A stretch of 64,000 nucleotides of DNA from Daphnia carinata (taxonomy: Eukaryota > Arthropoda > Branchiopoda > Diplostraca > Daphniidae): the NCBI RefSeq assembly GCF_022539665.2, contig NC_081333.1, positions 12,894,971 to 12,958,970 of the forward strand. Reading direction: 5' to 3'. Below, one piece after another: positions 54,056 through 64,000 of the stretch (position 1 is its first letter; each line of letters opens with the position of its first letter). Both the position numbers and the translations under genes were made by a program. The notes under the pieces are model-generated. The model saw only the letters and a program-made list of their open reading frames with translations, was not told where the DNA came from and searched no databases.

Positions 54056-55844
54056 TTATTTTAGGTCCTAGCTCACACAAGTTTCATGGAAACATAATCA
54101 GGATCCATTTGAACATCATTTTCCTTGCTAAAATGTGTTCATTTTTGAATTATCTCATGGTACCAAAGACATTTGGCGCGCGTTTCCCATTTTTATCGAC
54201 TGTGGCTTTAACTATCACGAGTGTGTATATTCAGTGCCGTACAGTGTGTTGTGTGTGTGTCGAGGGTGAAAAAAAACCGGGCGCCCGGAGGGTGGAATCT
54301 ACTATAGAGATATCCTAGATGCACCTTTTGTTCCCTTTTTTTCCCTCCATCTGAAACGCTCCCCTCTCTGCATTACCCCAACAGCACCCCCCTCAAAGCC
54401 CGAAAACTCACTCAATATCAATGTTGAATGCATTTTCATCGGTGCTATATATCTGGATGTGCTTTACTATCATTCAACATGGAGCTGCGTCTTTCTGTGT
54501 TGTGCCCCATGTCGATTTTTTCAAGGGGGGGGGAGCATTTTGTAAACAATGAATAGGCTCAGCCGGCTCGAAACAGATTGCGTTTTCTGCTTTGCGCAGA
54601 TGATCATGAGGACATTCCTGTTCGCTTTCGTTCTCCGGTCATCTTTTATTCGTACATGAAATGCGAAAAACCCCCTGAGGTTGGGGGCAAGACTACGGTC
54701 CATTCCACGCGAATCCACAATTTCAATCTTGTAAACAATTGTTTGGCCAATGGCATCACTTGTCATTAGTTAAGGCTGAACAATTTTTCGTCAATACCAA
54801 AAACATCTTGTTGTTTTTTTTCCCTTTTCATGGATTGCCGAAAAAATGTTTCCATCCGGTTGCTTTCGATTTCATTCCTTTTTAGAAAAGAAAAGAAATG
54901 TTAGTCATAGTTGTTGTTGTCGTGGTTGCTCTTTTATCAAAATGTCTCGTGTGGGTAACAACATAAAATCTGAAAAACTATTCAAGTGATTGTCAAAAGT
55001 TTTGCGGATGGCAGCACCGGATGCGCCCCCGCTGGATATAGCCCATCTGACGACAGTGGTGGCGCTGCGCCCGGTTCTTTCCCTGCCTCTCTGGCCCCTC
55101 TTTTTCTTGTCCATTCCCCGCGCGCGCTGCAAACGACACTCGTATCCGCCAACGCCACTCGTTCACACCGAAGGTAACACTCATCTCCAACTCGTTTTAT
55201 TCACTCTGGTTCATCGCTACTAAAATCAAATTGCATCGATCGATCCACGAAATGTTGAGCTTGATGATCGTGTCAAAATCTTGATTATCGGACGAGCCGT
55301 TTGGATTCAGTTGGGATTTTTTAGAACGATACCAGAGTGCGACGACTTGTTGGCCCAGCGCGCGTTTTTCTCCCATTGTCCATTGGGCGCCAAGTGCGCC
55401 GCCACCGTTGCTTTCCATCATCCCCCACGACGAATGTGTCAAACCTTTGACGCTTTATTTCTACATCTTTTAAGTGTTTCTTTGTCAAGTGAACAACATC
55501 AGTGTGTAGCATTTTCATTCCTCTATCGAATCCTGTAAGTAGAATTGAATCAAAATTCAATTTGTTCCAATTAAACGGGTTTTTCTGCGATGGCCTCAAG
55601 GCCTTGGACCTGGTGGCCATGGCCTCCTCTCGTGTCGGATGCCGGTGGCGTTTCACTTTTATTTTTTAATGACAAGAAGCAATTCGCTTTCGTTGAACTT
55701 GATGAATGTCACGTTGGCAATGAATTATTATGCCTCTTCTACAATGGATTCTTAATTTTAATTAAATTCTTTCAGGTTTGACCAGAGGTGTTGAAGGAAT
55801 TGACTGCCCTCAACCTATTTCACTCTGTCTGAATTTGCTGGAAA
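54056..55844. other. Upstream region / 5' UTR exons of cyclin E
   Basis: No coding sequence recognised. A likely non-coding exon ends near 55172 with an AAG/GTAACA donor, and the next begins after a T-rich acceptor at 55776, running into the cyclin E start at 55845. A possible plus-strand intron 54029-54063 (GTATTT to TTTTAG, 35 nt) is too short to be trusted. Confidence 0.45.
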
Positions 55845-57668
55845 ATGTCCAGGAGAGGGTAAGTTATCTCATTATTTTGATGCTATATGTTTGATGAAAT
55901 TTCATCTTTTTCTTTGTGCCCATTAGATGCAGAGTGACAAACAAGAGGGAATCGCTGCCTGGCCAGAAGTTGCTACCTGTCATCCTCAACCGAAAGCGTA
56001 AATCTGAAACTCATGTGGAGGTAAAATAACAACTGATTGATTTTGGGGGCTCTGTCTAAGTCATGCCTCGTTTTCTCTGCAGGATTACGAGAATGATGTG
56101 AGGGGAATGAGAGCAAGGCAGCCATGTCACCAGCAACAGGTAGCTTGCATCTCGTCAAGACTGCTGCTTTATTTTGATTATGTTTGACACATTTATTTCT
56201 TTTCTCAGGGATGGGAGGAAGGTGCAGGATGGGAGACATCCAGTCAATCATCATCATCAGCTGCCAGCACTTCTACATCAAAGTATGTTTTGGTTTATTT
56301 CCCTGGCTCATTCCCCTGTGCTAATCTTTGTTTTCATGTTAGTTTCCGTCGATTGGCAGTTTCATCGCAGCTTTTAACATCGCGATTGAGTCCATTTCCC
56401 AAATTCAACTGGGCAGATCCGGAAGAAGTGTGGAGCTCATTGTGTCGTAAAGATCGCCTCTACAAAAGGAATCATGACTACATTTTGGCCCACCCATCTC
56501 TGCAGCCTCGAATGAGAGCCATACTTCTTGATTGGCTCGTCGAGGTAGATTCTATGCATTTTGTTAACATTGAATTATACTATAAGACGTCTGTTTGATC
56601 TGATAAGGTTTGCGAAGTGTACCGGTTGCATCGCGAGACTTATCATCTTGCCTTGGACTTTGTGGATCGTTATTTGGCAACTCAAAGTGATGTTCCCAAA
56701 CAACAGCTTCAGTTGATAGGTGCGTGTTTTCACAACTACGCCTTAAAGAATTTGTAATAAAAAATGATTCTTATCTAGGTATCGCATCTTTGTTCATCGC
56801 CGCCAAAATCGAAGAAATTTATCCACCCAAGTTGAACGAGTTTGCATACGTAACTGACGGTGCTTGCAGTGAAGCAGAAATCATGATGAAAGAACTAGTT
56901 ATCATGAAGAGTCTTAACTGGGAGCTCTCTCCAGCCACGGCCAACTGCTGGCTTGGAATTTACATGCAACTGGCTAACGCATTGGAGGACAAGGAAGAGC
57001 TCGAATCCAAAGAGAACAATGTCACCAACAAAATGGAAATGAAACAGTTTTCCAGCCACACCTTTGTTCAAGCTGCACGACTCCTAGACCTTTGCACCAT
57101 GGACATTCTCAGTCTTCGATATACGTATAGTGCCATCGCCGCCGCTGCAGTTTACCATATTGTGGGTGAACGAGTGGCGATCGAGTGCTCTGGTTACACA
57201 TGGGAAGAGATTTCGTCCTGCATCTACTGGATGGCTCCTTTTGCTTTGACACTTCGAGAGTCTGGACCAGTTGAAGTTAAAACTTTTTCGCAAATTCCTA
57301 TTGAGGATACGCACAACATCCAAACACACAATGTCGACCTCAGTATCCTGGTAATTTCAAATTCATTATAACTAGTAGAGTTTTCATTATTAATTATTTG
57401 CTGCAACCTTAAGGAAGCCGCTCAAAGCCGATTAACAGATTGTGGTGCGTCACCACCTAGTCCAGCGGTAGGGCCGCTGGGCATGCTGACGCCTCCGCAA
57501 AGTAAGAACAAGGGCCGACTTAGCGCTCCGCTTTCGCCGGTCAACAGCAACACCACTGCCAATGCTGTTGTACTGACACCTTCCACCTTGAACTCTGAAA
57601 GCCCTCGATGTTCTGCAATGACCTCTGAGTGGAATGACGACATCCAATCGACCCATTCGTATTCATAA
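55845..57668 (+). CDS. CycE: Cyclin E (G1/S cyclin, CDK2 partner)
   Basis: Cyclin E activates CDK2 for S-phase entry in the nucleus. Exons: 55845-55858, 55927-56020, 56083-56139, 56209-56282, 56343-56544, 56608-56719, 56779-57350, 57414-57668; phases agree, 459 residues. The N-terminal part has a basic RKRK stretch. The cyclin box runs from about residue 100: [54 protein letters not shown]. The second fold contains [20 protein letters not shown]. Near the C-terminus MLTPPQS (Thr401, Ser405) matches the Fbw7/Archipelago phosphodegron of vertebrate cyclin E. Only 14 coding nt lie in the first exon; the start was fixed by the splice phase into the next exon and by the upstream acceptor at 55776. 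Confidence 0.95.
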
Positions 57669-59040
57669 TCATTTTTAATTCATTCTTTTTTTAACGGCAT
57701 CATTTTTGCGCGCGTTATTGCTCGTTGTTCGAAGGGGCATGGCTTCAAAAAAAAATCTTTTCTCCTTCTTTCTGTTGTTGGAAGCTGGACGACCGCAATA
57801 AGAGTGCCATTTCTTTTTTTTTCCTTGTTACACATAGAAAGAGAAAAGATGTGGGAAACATTTCCATGTCACCGGTAATTATTTGACAGGGATTTAATGA
57901 TTCCACCCTTTAATTTTTCTTCCTTATTTTCTTTTTTTAAAGGGAAAGGCATTATTTTTAAAATCTTTTTCATGAAAACCGATTTATGAGGGTTACTTCC
58001 TTTTATTTTTGGTTTATCAGAGAATTAACGAAGCGCATGATAGTCTAGTCCTTTCAGTTGCAATAATGCCTTGGGTTGGGTGGGGTTGAAGCCATTCTCA
58101 ACTCGAACGCCGTACTGTTATAACCACATCTCAAGGACGTCCTTTGCATTTGATTTTCATTTGCCGTTTTTTTTTTTTCTTCCTCTTTTTCATTTCATTT
58201 TGTCTTAACGGTTTCAAGAAAAAAGAGCTGCCTAACCTATTCGTCTTTTTTCAAAAGCGCAGTGTATTTTATGCGATTGACGTCATCGTCATTGAAATTT
58301 TAGATCCCCTTTCTAGCATTGCATACTTTTTTGGTAAGTGTGTGTGACGATTAACCCGCCCGTCACCTTTTTTTTTTTAAAACTTAGCCCGTAATGCCTT
58401 AATTGATTCTCTCCCATTTGAACGAAACAATAAAGATGTGCCAGACTTTGAATTAAAAGAATGTTTACGTCAGAAAACGAAAGTTGAAAAGAGTTGGTGA
58501 ACTCGACATCTGGACATCTTTATTCATTCCTTTTCACGTTTAATCTTAATTGTTCTCGCCCATTTTTTTGGATCCAGCATATTGTACTGCCAATTGTTGT
58601 ACATTTCTCCGTCATCAGCCAATCCTCACCCTCCATTTTTTTGCCAATTTTCTTTCATTATTTTTCCTGAATAATCCCATTATGATTTTGCCATGTCATC
58701 ACATCAGTCCCAATTTTTGTCTCCCTGAGGTTAACAAATAAACTATATTTCAATAATAGATTTACATTTTCTCTTCAATCCAATAGCGGTTTCATTTTGA
58801 ATTTGAAGCCATCATGTATGCAAAAATCGTTGCATCCGGAAGTGTAAAAATTCAATAATTTCCAACAATTTCTTGTAACGGTCGGACCATTTTGAAAAGA
58901 CCTTTGTAACCTGACACGATAATCCTGTTTTTCATGCCACAATTGTAACTTATCTACGTTTAGAGGGTAAAGTGTTATTTAAGGATCTACCCTGACTAGC
59001 GAAAGTAGCACTCGTATTTCGGCTCAGTTTCGTGGACATC
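57669..59040. other. Cyclin E 3' UTR and hexosaminidase promoter
   Basis: AATAAA at 58429-58434 and near 58736 may end the cyclin E transcript, giving a 3' UTR of 0.8-1.1 kb. A TATA-like TATTTAAG at 58976-58983 lies 65 nt upstream of the next ATG. No coding sequence seen. Confidence 0.5.
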
Positions 59041-61272
59041 ATGAAGGTTTTATTGTTAGTCTTTTGCTGCTTAGCGTCAATGCAATGGACTCCATCGGAA
59101 GCCGTTCCGTTTGTTATCCCCTGGTACGGACGTTGGATCCTTCCAACCGTTGGCGAAGTGTGGCCGAAACCCCAACAGCAAACATCCAGCGAAACGTTCT
59201 TCGTTCTCCGGCCTACCATGTTCCAATTTCAGGTATTTATCCAACAACTGTGTTGGTCTTATTTCCACTAAACTCTTGAAATACGATCAATTTTAGGTGG
59301 TTGGTGAACGGTGTGATATTATTGACGAAGCCGTACGTCGTTATTACCAAATCATCTTTTATCCGGGGGATGCTGGACGTGTTCCATTGTCTTATCCTCC
59401 ACCACCGACTCCAATCCAAGAGCATCCGCAATTCCGAGCTTTTCTCGATTCAGTTGAAATCGATTTAAAACAGCCTTGCGAATACCTCCCGTCTGCAAAT
59501 ATGATCGAGTCCTGTACGTATAAATAGAAAGTCGATAGACGTTAGATAAAAGCAAGGATGCAGTTCAAACATGTAAATATAACAAACACGTTTTGTTTTT
59601 GTGTAGATAATATCAAAATTGACACGGCAGATAATCCGCTCAAGGCAACAATCACTAGCGATAGCGTCTGGGGTATTTTGCGTGGCATGGAAACTCTGAG
59701 TCAACTCGTCTACTCGTCTGCTGCAACAGGCGTCGCAGTAAGATTCAATCTGAAATGAATTTTAAAAATGGGATTCTTAGTAAAAAGAATTTAAATCTAG
59801 TATCAAATGAACGCTACGGAAATCACCGATTTCCCACGTTTCTCTTACCGCGGATTTATGATGGACACGGCACGTCATTATATGCCATTGAAAACGATAA
59901 AAAAGATGATAGACTTGATGGCCCAAAACAAAATGAATGTCTTGCATTGGCATATGACCGACGATGCCTCTTTCCCGTTCGAGAGTACGCTTTTCCCAAA
60001 CATTAGCCGTTACGGATCGTTCCAACCTTTCAGCCATATTTACACCCCCAGTGACGTACGTGCCGTCATCGAATATTCCCGACTGAGAGGCATTCGAGTC
60101 ATTCCAGAATTCGACACCCCAGGTTGAATATTTCCTACGTACGTATAAACTTTACTGTTGTTATTAAACAATTTGACTTTGATTACAGACCATACCCAAT
60201 CTTGGGGGCTAGGGCAGCCCGGGTTATTGACGGAATGTTACGACGACAACGGGGTACTCAAAGTGCCCGATGAGTACGGTGCTATCATGCCCACTCGTGA
60301 AGAGAACTACGTTTTCTTGCAGCAATTCTTTGGTGAAATCTTTAATACATTTCCCGATCCATATGTTCACATGGGTGGTGACGAAGTCAGCTACTATTGT
60401 TGGTATGTTTTTGCAGTTCTATAAAGAATGTAAATAAATCATTATCTTTTGTTCTTGCAAACGAAACAGGAAACGACATCCAGAAATTAAAGCTTTTATG
60501 GCTGCCAATGGTTGGGGTGAAGATTATACAAAATTAGAACAATATTACTTTGATCGATTGACTTCAGTGACGCAAGAGATTACGCAGAATCAGATGCGTT
60601 ACATTGTTTGGCAAGAACGTTCGTTTTGGAGATAGGTTTTCATTTCTTTGAACAAATCATCATTTCATTTGTTTGGTTCGTTTAGTTCTCGATCTCAACA
60701 TTACCCTACCAACTGGCACCGTTGTCGAAGTCTGGAAAGGCGATTATGAAGGTTTATCTTTCAATGAAGAATTAGCACGAGTAAGTGGGCATAATGGATA
60801 CATTTCTTTGCAAATGATTTACATATTTTTGAATGTAGGTAACAAAGTATGGTTACCAGACTATACTTGCTTCACCATGGTACCTCAATTATATTTCTTA
60901 CGGATTGGATTGGGAAAAATATTACCTAGCTGAGCCGCTTGATTTCGACGGAACGGATGCGGAAAAGAATTTGGTATTGAAACCTTCATTTTCCAGGGTC
61001 GAACTGCATTTTAAAACATTTTATTGTCGTGACAGGTTATTGGCGGTGAGGCAACCATGTGGAGCGAGTACGTCGATTCTGTCAGCGTGATTCCGCGTAC
61101 GTGGCCGAGAGCTTGTACCGTCGCTGAACGTCTGTGGTCAGATCGAAGTGTTAACGACACAGCGTTGGCTGCATTACGTTTAGAAGAACATCGATGCCGA
61201 TTACTCAGACGTGGATTCATGGTGGATCCAAGCAATGGCGTCAATTTTTGCGAACAAGAATGGGATATGTAA
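59041..61272 (+). CDS. Beta-N-acetylhexosaminidase, GH20, secreted/lysosomal
   Basis: Cleaves terminal beta-GlcNAc/GalNAc residues from chitin oligomers, N-glycans or glycolipids. Exons: 59041-59232, 59297-59513, 59607-59737, 59801-60122, 60189-60402, 60470-60618, 60686-60780, 60839-60973, 61036-61272; phases agree, 563 residues. Signal peptide [18 protein letters not shown]20b domain to about residue 185; then the TIM barrel from [20 protein letters not shown], with [34 protein letters not shown], the catalytic HMGGDEV (Asp352-Glu353) and [12 protein letters not shown]. It resembles lysosomal HEXA/HEXB-type enzymes. The donor at 60619 (GTTCGT) is weak, but reading on would hit an in-frame TAG at 60632. 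AATAAA lies at 61405-61410. Confidence 0.94.
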
Positions 61273-62103
61273 AACAAAACGTTAGTTAAAACTGTAAAGG
61301 GTCCTTTTTTTATGACAAGGTAGTTTTAGATGGAAAAAAAATACATTAAAAGTTTAACTGCTTTGACTGTTTTCATCTACGTCAGCATGTGGTAAAAAAT
61401 TTGCAATAAAGAACACTATGTCCTTGGGGAACGCAAAAACGTTTGTTGTACGACATCATAAAACGATTCGCACATACTTAAATATCAGAAATGGCGAGCT
61501 CGAGAGTCGAAAACATAATTTCGTTGTAACAATGTTACCCAACAAGTTTTTTCATCGCCGGATTGCTTTCCGATTCGACGAAAAATGCAACTTGACTGCA
61601 ATAACGTTGATCCTTGCATGGGGGTTCTCCTTTTTTGGATGTTCAAAGTGTCATGTATCTGGCAAACTATCGAACTCTTGTTCATTCGATGGATGTGATG
61701 GCATGGGATATATTATGCAACTAGGCGGATCTTCCTTTCAATCGATGGTAGAAGATCGATTTCATGACATTGAAATTCTTCTATAGCCGTGATATCGAAA
61801 GTGTCTACAAAAAAACACACATGGCTAAGCCAAAATGGCAGCTTTGTAATATGAAAAATCTACCAAAAACTGATACAATGTATGTATACATATTTATATA
61901 TTACGTTCCATATTATTTGTTAATGAATAATATATAGTAATGCATTAAGCATTTGATATTATAGTTAAATGATAAAAAAGAAAATAAAAAACGAAAGATG
62001 ATTCATTTGTATGCTTGGCAACGTCTTCTTGCTTAGATTACTTGTTGTAAACTTGATTTTCAAAACATTGGTATTTTTGAGTTAGGTTGCATTGCAAAGA
62101 GAA
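61273..62103. other. Hexosaminidase 3' flank; weak 122-codon ORF
   Basis: AATAAA at 61405 probably ends the hexosaminidase mRNA. An ATG-started 122-codon plus-strand frame lies at 61418-61786; it has cysteines in a CSKCHVSGKLSNSC pattern but no recognised family and overlaps the likely poly(A) region, so I do not call it a gene. Confidence 0.45.
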
Positions 62104-64000
62104 ATGGATGAAATAATTTTGCCAGATGATATTTTCCATTACCTAACAACTTATTTACCACTAGAAGATTGTATGTCTTTGTGCTTATCTAGCGTTTTTG
62201 AAAGATACGCTGATTTTTATGCGAGGAGAAGGTAAAATACCTAAGAGAATGTTAAAACTTCATTTGGAAATTGGTGACATTTTGTCATCTTTCGTTAGGA
62301 TCTGGAAGCTTTCGTGGTGCTCTTCTCTGAAGCCTGATATTTGCCAAACATTTTTTTCCACATGCCTGAAATCTTCTAATGTTCATGTTCTTGATTTTAG
62401 CCACTGTTTCTGGCTGCCAGAAGCTACGTTATTGCAAAGTTGCTTGTCTCCAAAATTAAGCTACCTAAAAGAATTGAGTTTATCTGATACACAGCTATCA
62501 TTGGCATCCATCATCATATATGTTCTGCCACAATGCCAGAGTTTGACAAAGTTGTCTGCCAATATTCCTGAGCACACATGGGAAGCTTTTCATGGCAAAC
62601 TTGAAGGATGTGCTGACACTTACAAGGAGAATTTTAAGAAGCTTACTCACATAAAGTTTTATGTGCTTCATGGCAGCTCACCTTTAATTTGGCTTCTTTT
62701 ATTTAATGTTTTAGGGTAAGTGGTGTGACATTTCGTCAATCAAATCAGATTTAAGATTTTACATGAAAAAGTGGGTTTTACAATGTTCTTTACTGGTATA
62801 GATGGTGCAAAGATTGTGTTAAACTGCATATAAAGCTGATTGAACAACCACGACAGAATAACTGGGACCTTGCCTTGGAAGATGTCGAAGCGTCCAGCAA
62901 TGCCGTAGTTTGCTTGGCCAAAGAGAATCTCTATGACGGTATGAAATGGATGATATCATTAAAAAGTATCGTCGTACTCAAGACATCATCAGATAGTTGT
63001 CTGAACGATTTTTGTCGTTGGTTACTATTCGAATTAAATCCACCTGGCTTGGAGAAAATGTTTATCCAATCTGTTAAACACATTGACGCCAAGTACAAAC
63101 CGGGGCCTATGCTAAATTACTTTTACTTGGGCCGTTCTCCAGTGTCTCGTACATTTTTCTCACAAATGACGCATCTGTTTGAAATCAACATTACGCGCAA
63201 TTTAATTTTACCACGATTACGGTTTTTCAGCGGAAATTTCTCATCAGTGTCGGTAAATAATTTTTTCATCAGTTAAAGAATGAAAAGGCAGAAAAATAAT
63301 GTTGCCTAACCTTATTCAGATTTTAGACGAGTTTTGTCGGAATCATCCCCAACTGGAACATGTACATTTTACAAATCGAGTGTTTGGCGGCAACAGACGA
63401 AAGAAGCCAATCACCTTTCAATGTCAATGGGCGTTCCCCAAGTTACGAACGTTAGTCTTTGGCCGTAAGAGACCTCACCATGGTATGATGCACATTCTTT
63501 TTTTTTTTTTTTTTTAATTGAACTTTAAAAAAAATTTCCGATAACAGATGTATTAATCAAGTTTATGGATTCATGCTCCAACTTAGAGGAGCTTCTGATT
63601 GGCGAATTTTTTGATTATGCGATATTAATATTCAACCGACGACCACCCGTTCGCGATTCTTTTGATTGCATAGCGAAACAAAGGCACTTGAGGAAGTTGT
63701 CTCTCAATAGTATTGAATTCGTTAATGGCTCCTTTATCGAAACGGTATGACATTGTTTTAACTGCTTATCCATTATGCTAATTCGTATTGACGAAAAAGG
63801 TACTGGAAAATTGCCAAAAATTGGAAATCCTTCATCTTGCCGGACAGTTTTTCGAAGATTCGGTGCCATTTCATGACGATTTCTGCAAATACCTTCCGTT
63901 AGGTAAACATTTGCGAGATCTTCGAATCCAGAGAGAAGAAATGGAAGAACCAATCCTGATGGAATTGATATCAGCTGCCGGATCATGCCCATCTCTAGAG
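62104..64000 (+). CDS. F-box / leucine-rich repeat protein, truncated by window end
   Basis: F-box proteins recruit substrates to SCF ubiquitin ligases through SKP1. Exons: 62104-62231, 62299-62715, 62802-63252, 63320-63482, 63548-63744, 63800 to beyond 64000; phases agree. The N-terminus LPDDIFHYLTTYLPLEDCMSLC is a typical F-box start. After it come irregular LRR-like segments: VHVLDFSHCFWLPEATLL, LKELSLSDTQLSLASI, LEKMFIQSVKHIDAK, FPKLRTLVFGRK, LEELLIGEFF, LEILHLAGQFF. I cannot assign an FBXL subfamily. The 3' part, including any stop codon, is outside the window. Confidence 0.8.

Noticed and set aside
54029-54063. Plus-strand GTATTT...TTTTAG intron
   Set aside because: Only 35 nt, shorter than the other introns of the window (55 nt or more), so the match is probably chance.
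61418-61786. 122-codon ORF after the hexosaminidase gene
   Set aside because: Starts 8 nt after the likely polyadenylation signal, no family, no splice signals; kept only as a remark in the flank entry.

Overview
The window looks like a stretch of arthropod nuclear genome. The short GT-AG introns (mostly 55-90 nt), compact gene spacing and protein content fit a small crustacean such as Daphnia; the exact organism is inference. I see no prokaryotic, viral or organellar features, no CRISPR array, no tRNA or rRNA gene and no intact transposon. Twelve protein-coding genes could be recognised from family sequence signatures, and for most of them I rebuilt the complete exon chain with consistent phases.

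Layout: (1) 573-3178, minus, WDR26 (Gid7-like subunit of the CTLH/GID ubiquitin ligase). (2) 7510-18289, minus, crossveinless-2/BMPER, a secreted BMP modulator with VWC repeats and a VWD domain, nine coding exons and large introns full of A/T and G/C homopolymers. (3) 20984-22722, plus, URI1 prefoldin-like protein. (4) 23888-28831, minus, CMIP (PH plus LRR adaptor). (5) 28.8-33.4 kb, a gene-poor stretch. (6) 33427-34123, plus, RGS-domain protein (5' exons not found). (7) 34680-35065, plus, small Tyr-rich secreted protein with a clear TATA box. (8) 36282-38469, plus, NOP9 Pumilio-type ribosome biogenesis factor. (9) 38733-40934, plus, TMEM63/OSCA-type channel encoded by a single uninterrupted exon. 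(10) 41562-44060, minus, Nervy/MTG (ETO) co-repressor. (11) 47463-48305, minus, ENY2 (SAGA/TREX-2), head to head with (12) 48737-52032, plus, PIGN (GPI ethanolamine phosphate transferase 1). (13) 55845-57668, plus, cyclin E. (14) 59041-61272, plus, GH20 beta-hexosaminidase. (15) 62104 to the window end, plus, an F-box/LRR protein cut by the right edge. Weaker unassigned ORFs are listed separately.

The genes do not form one pathway; they are a normal eukaryotic mixture (signalling, chromatin, GPI anchor synthesis, cell cycle, ribosome assembly). I found no convincing new multi-gene system. The most unusual signals are in and around crossveinless-2: a region (about 4.7-20.7 kb) with about twenty A/T runs of 20 nt or more, a 94-nt intron that is almost entirely a U30/A23 foldback, 3' splice sites preceded by poly(A) instead of a pyrimidine tract, and a perfect 12-bp inverted repeat carrying two AP-1 motifs. 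Other points are the intronless TMEM63 copy, an E2F/E-box/CCAAT cluster upstream of cyclin E, and two unassigned ORFs (53768-54055 and 31597-32004). All exon borders come from reading splice signals and protein similarity by eye, without transcripts.
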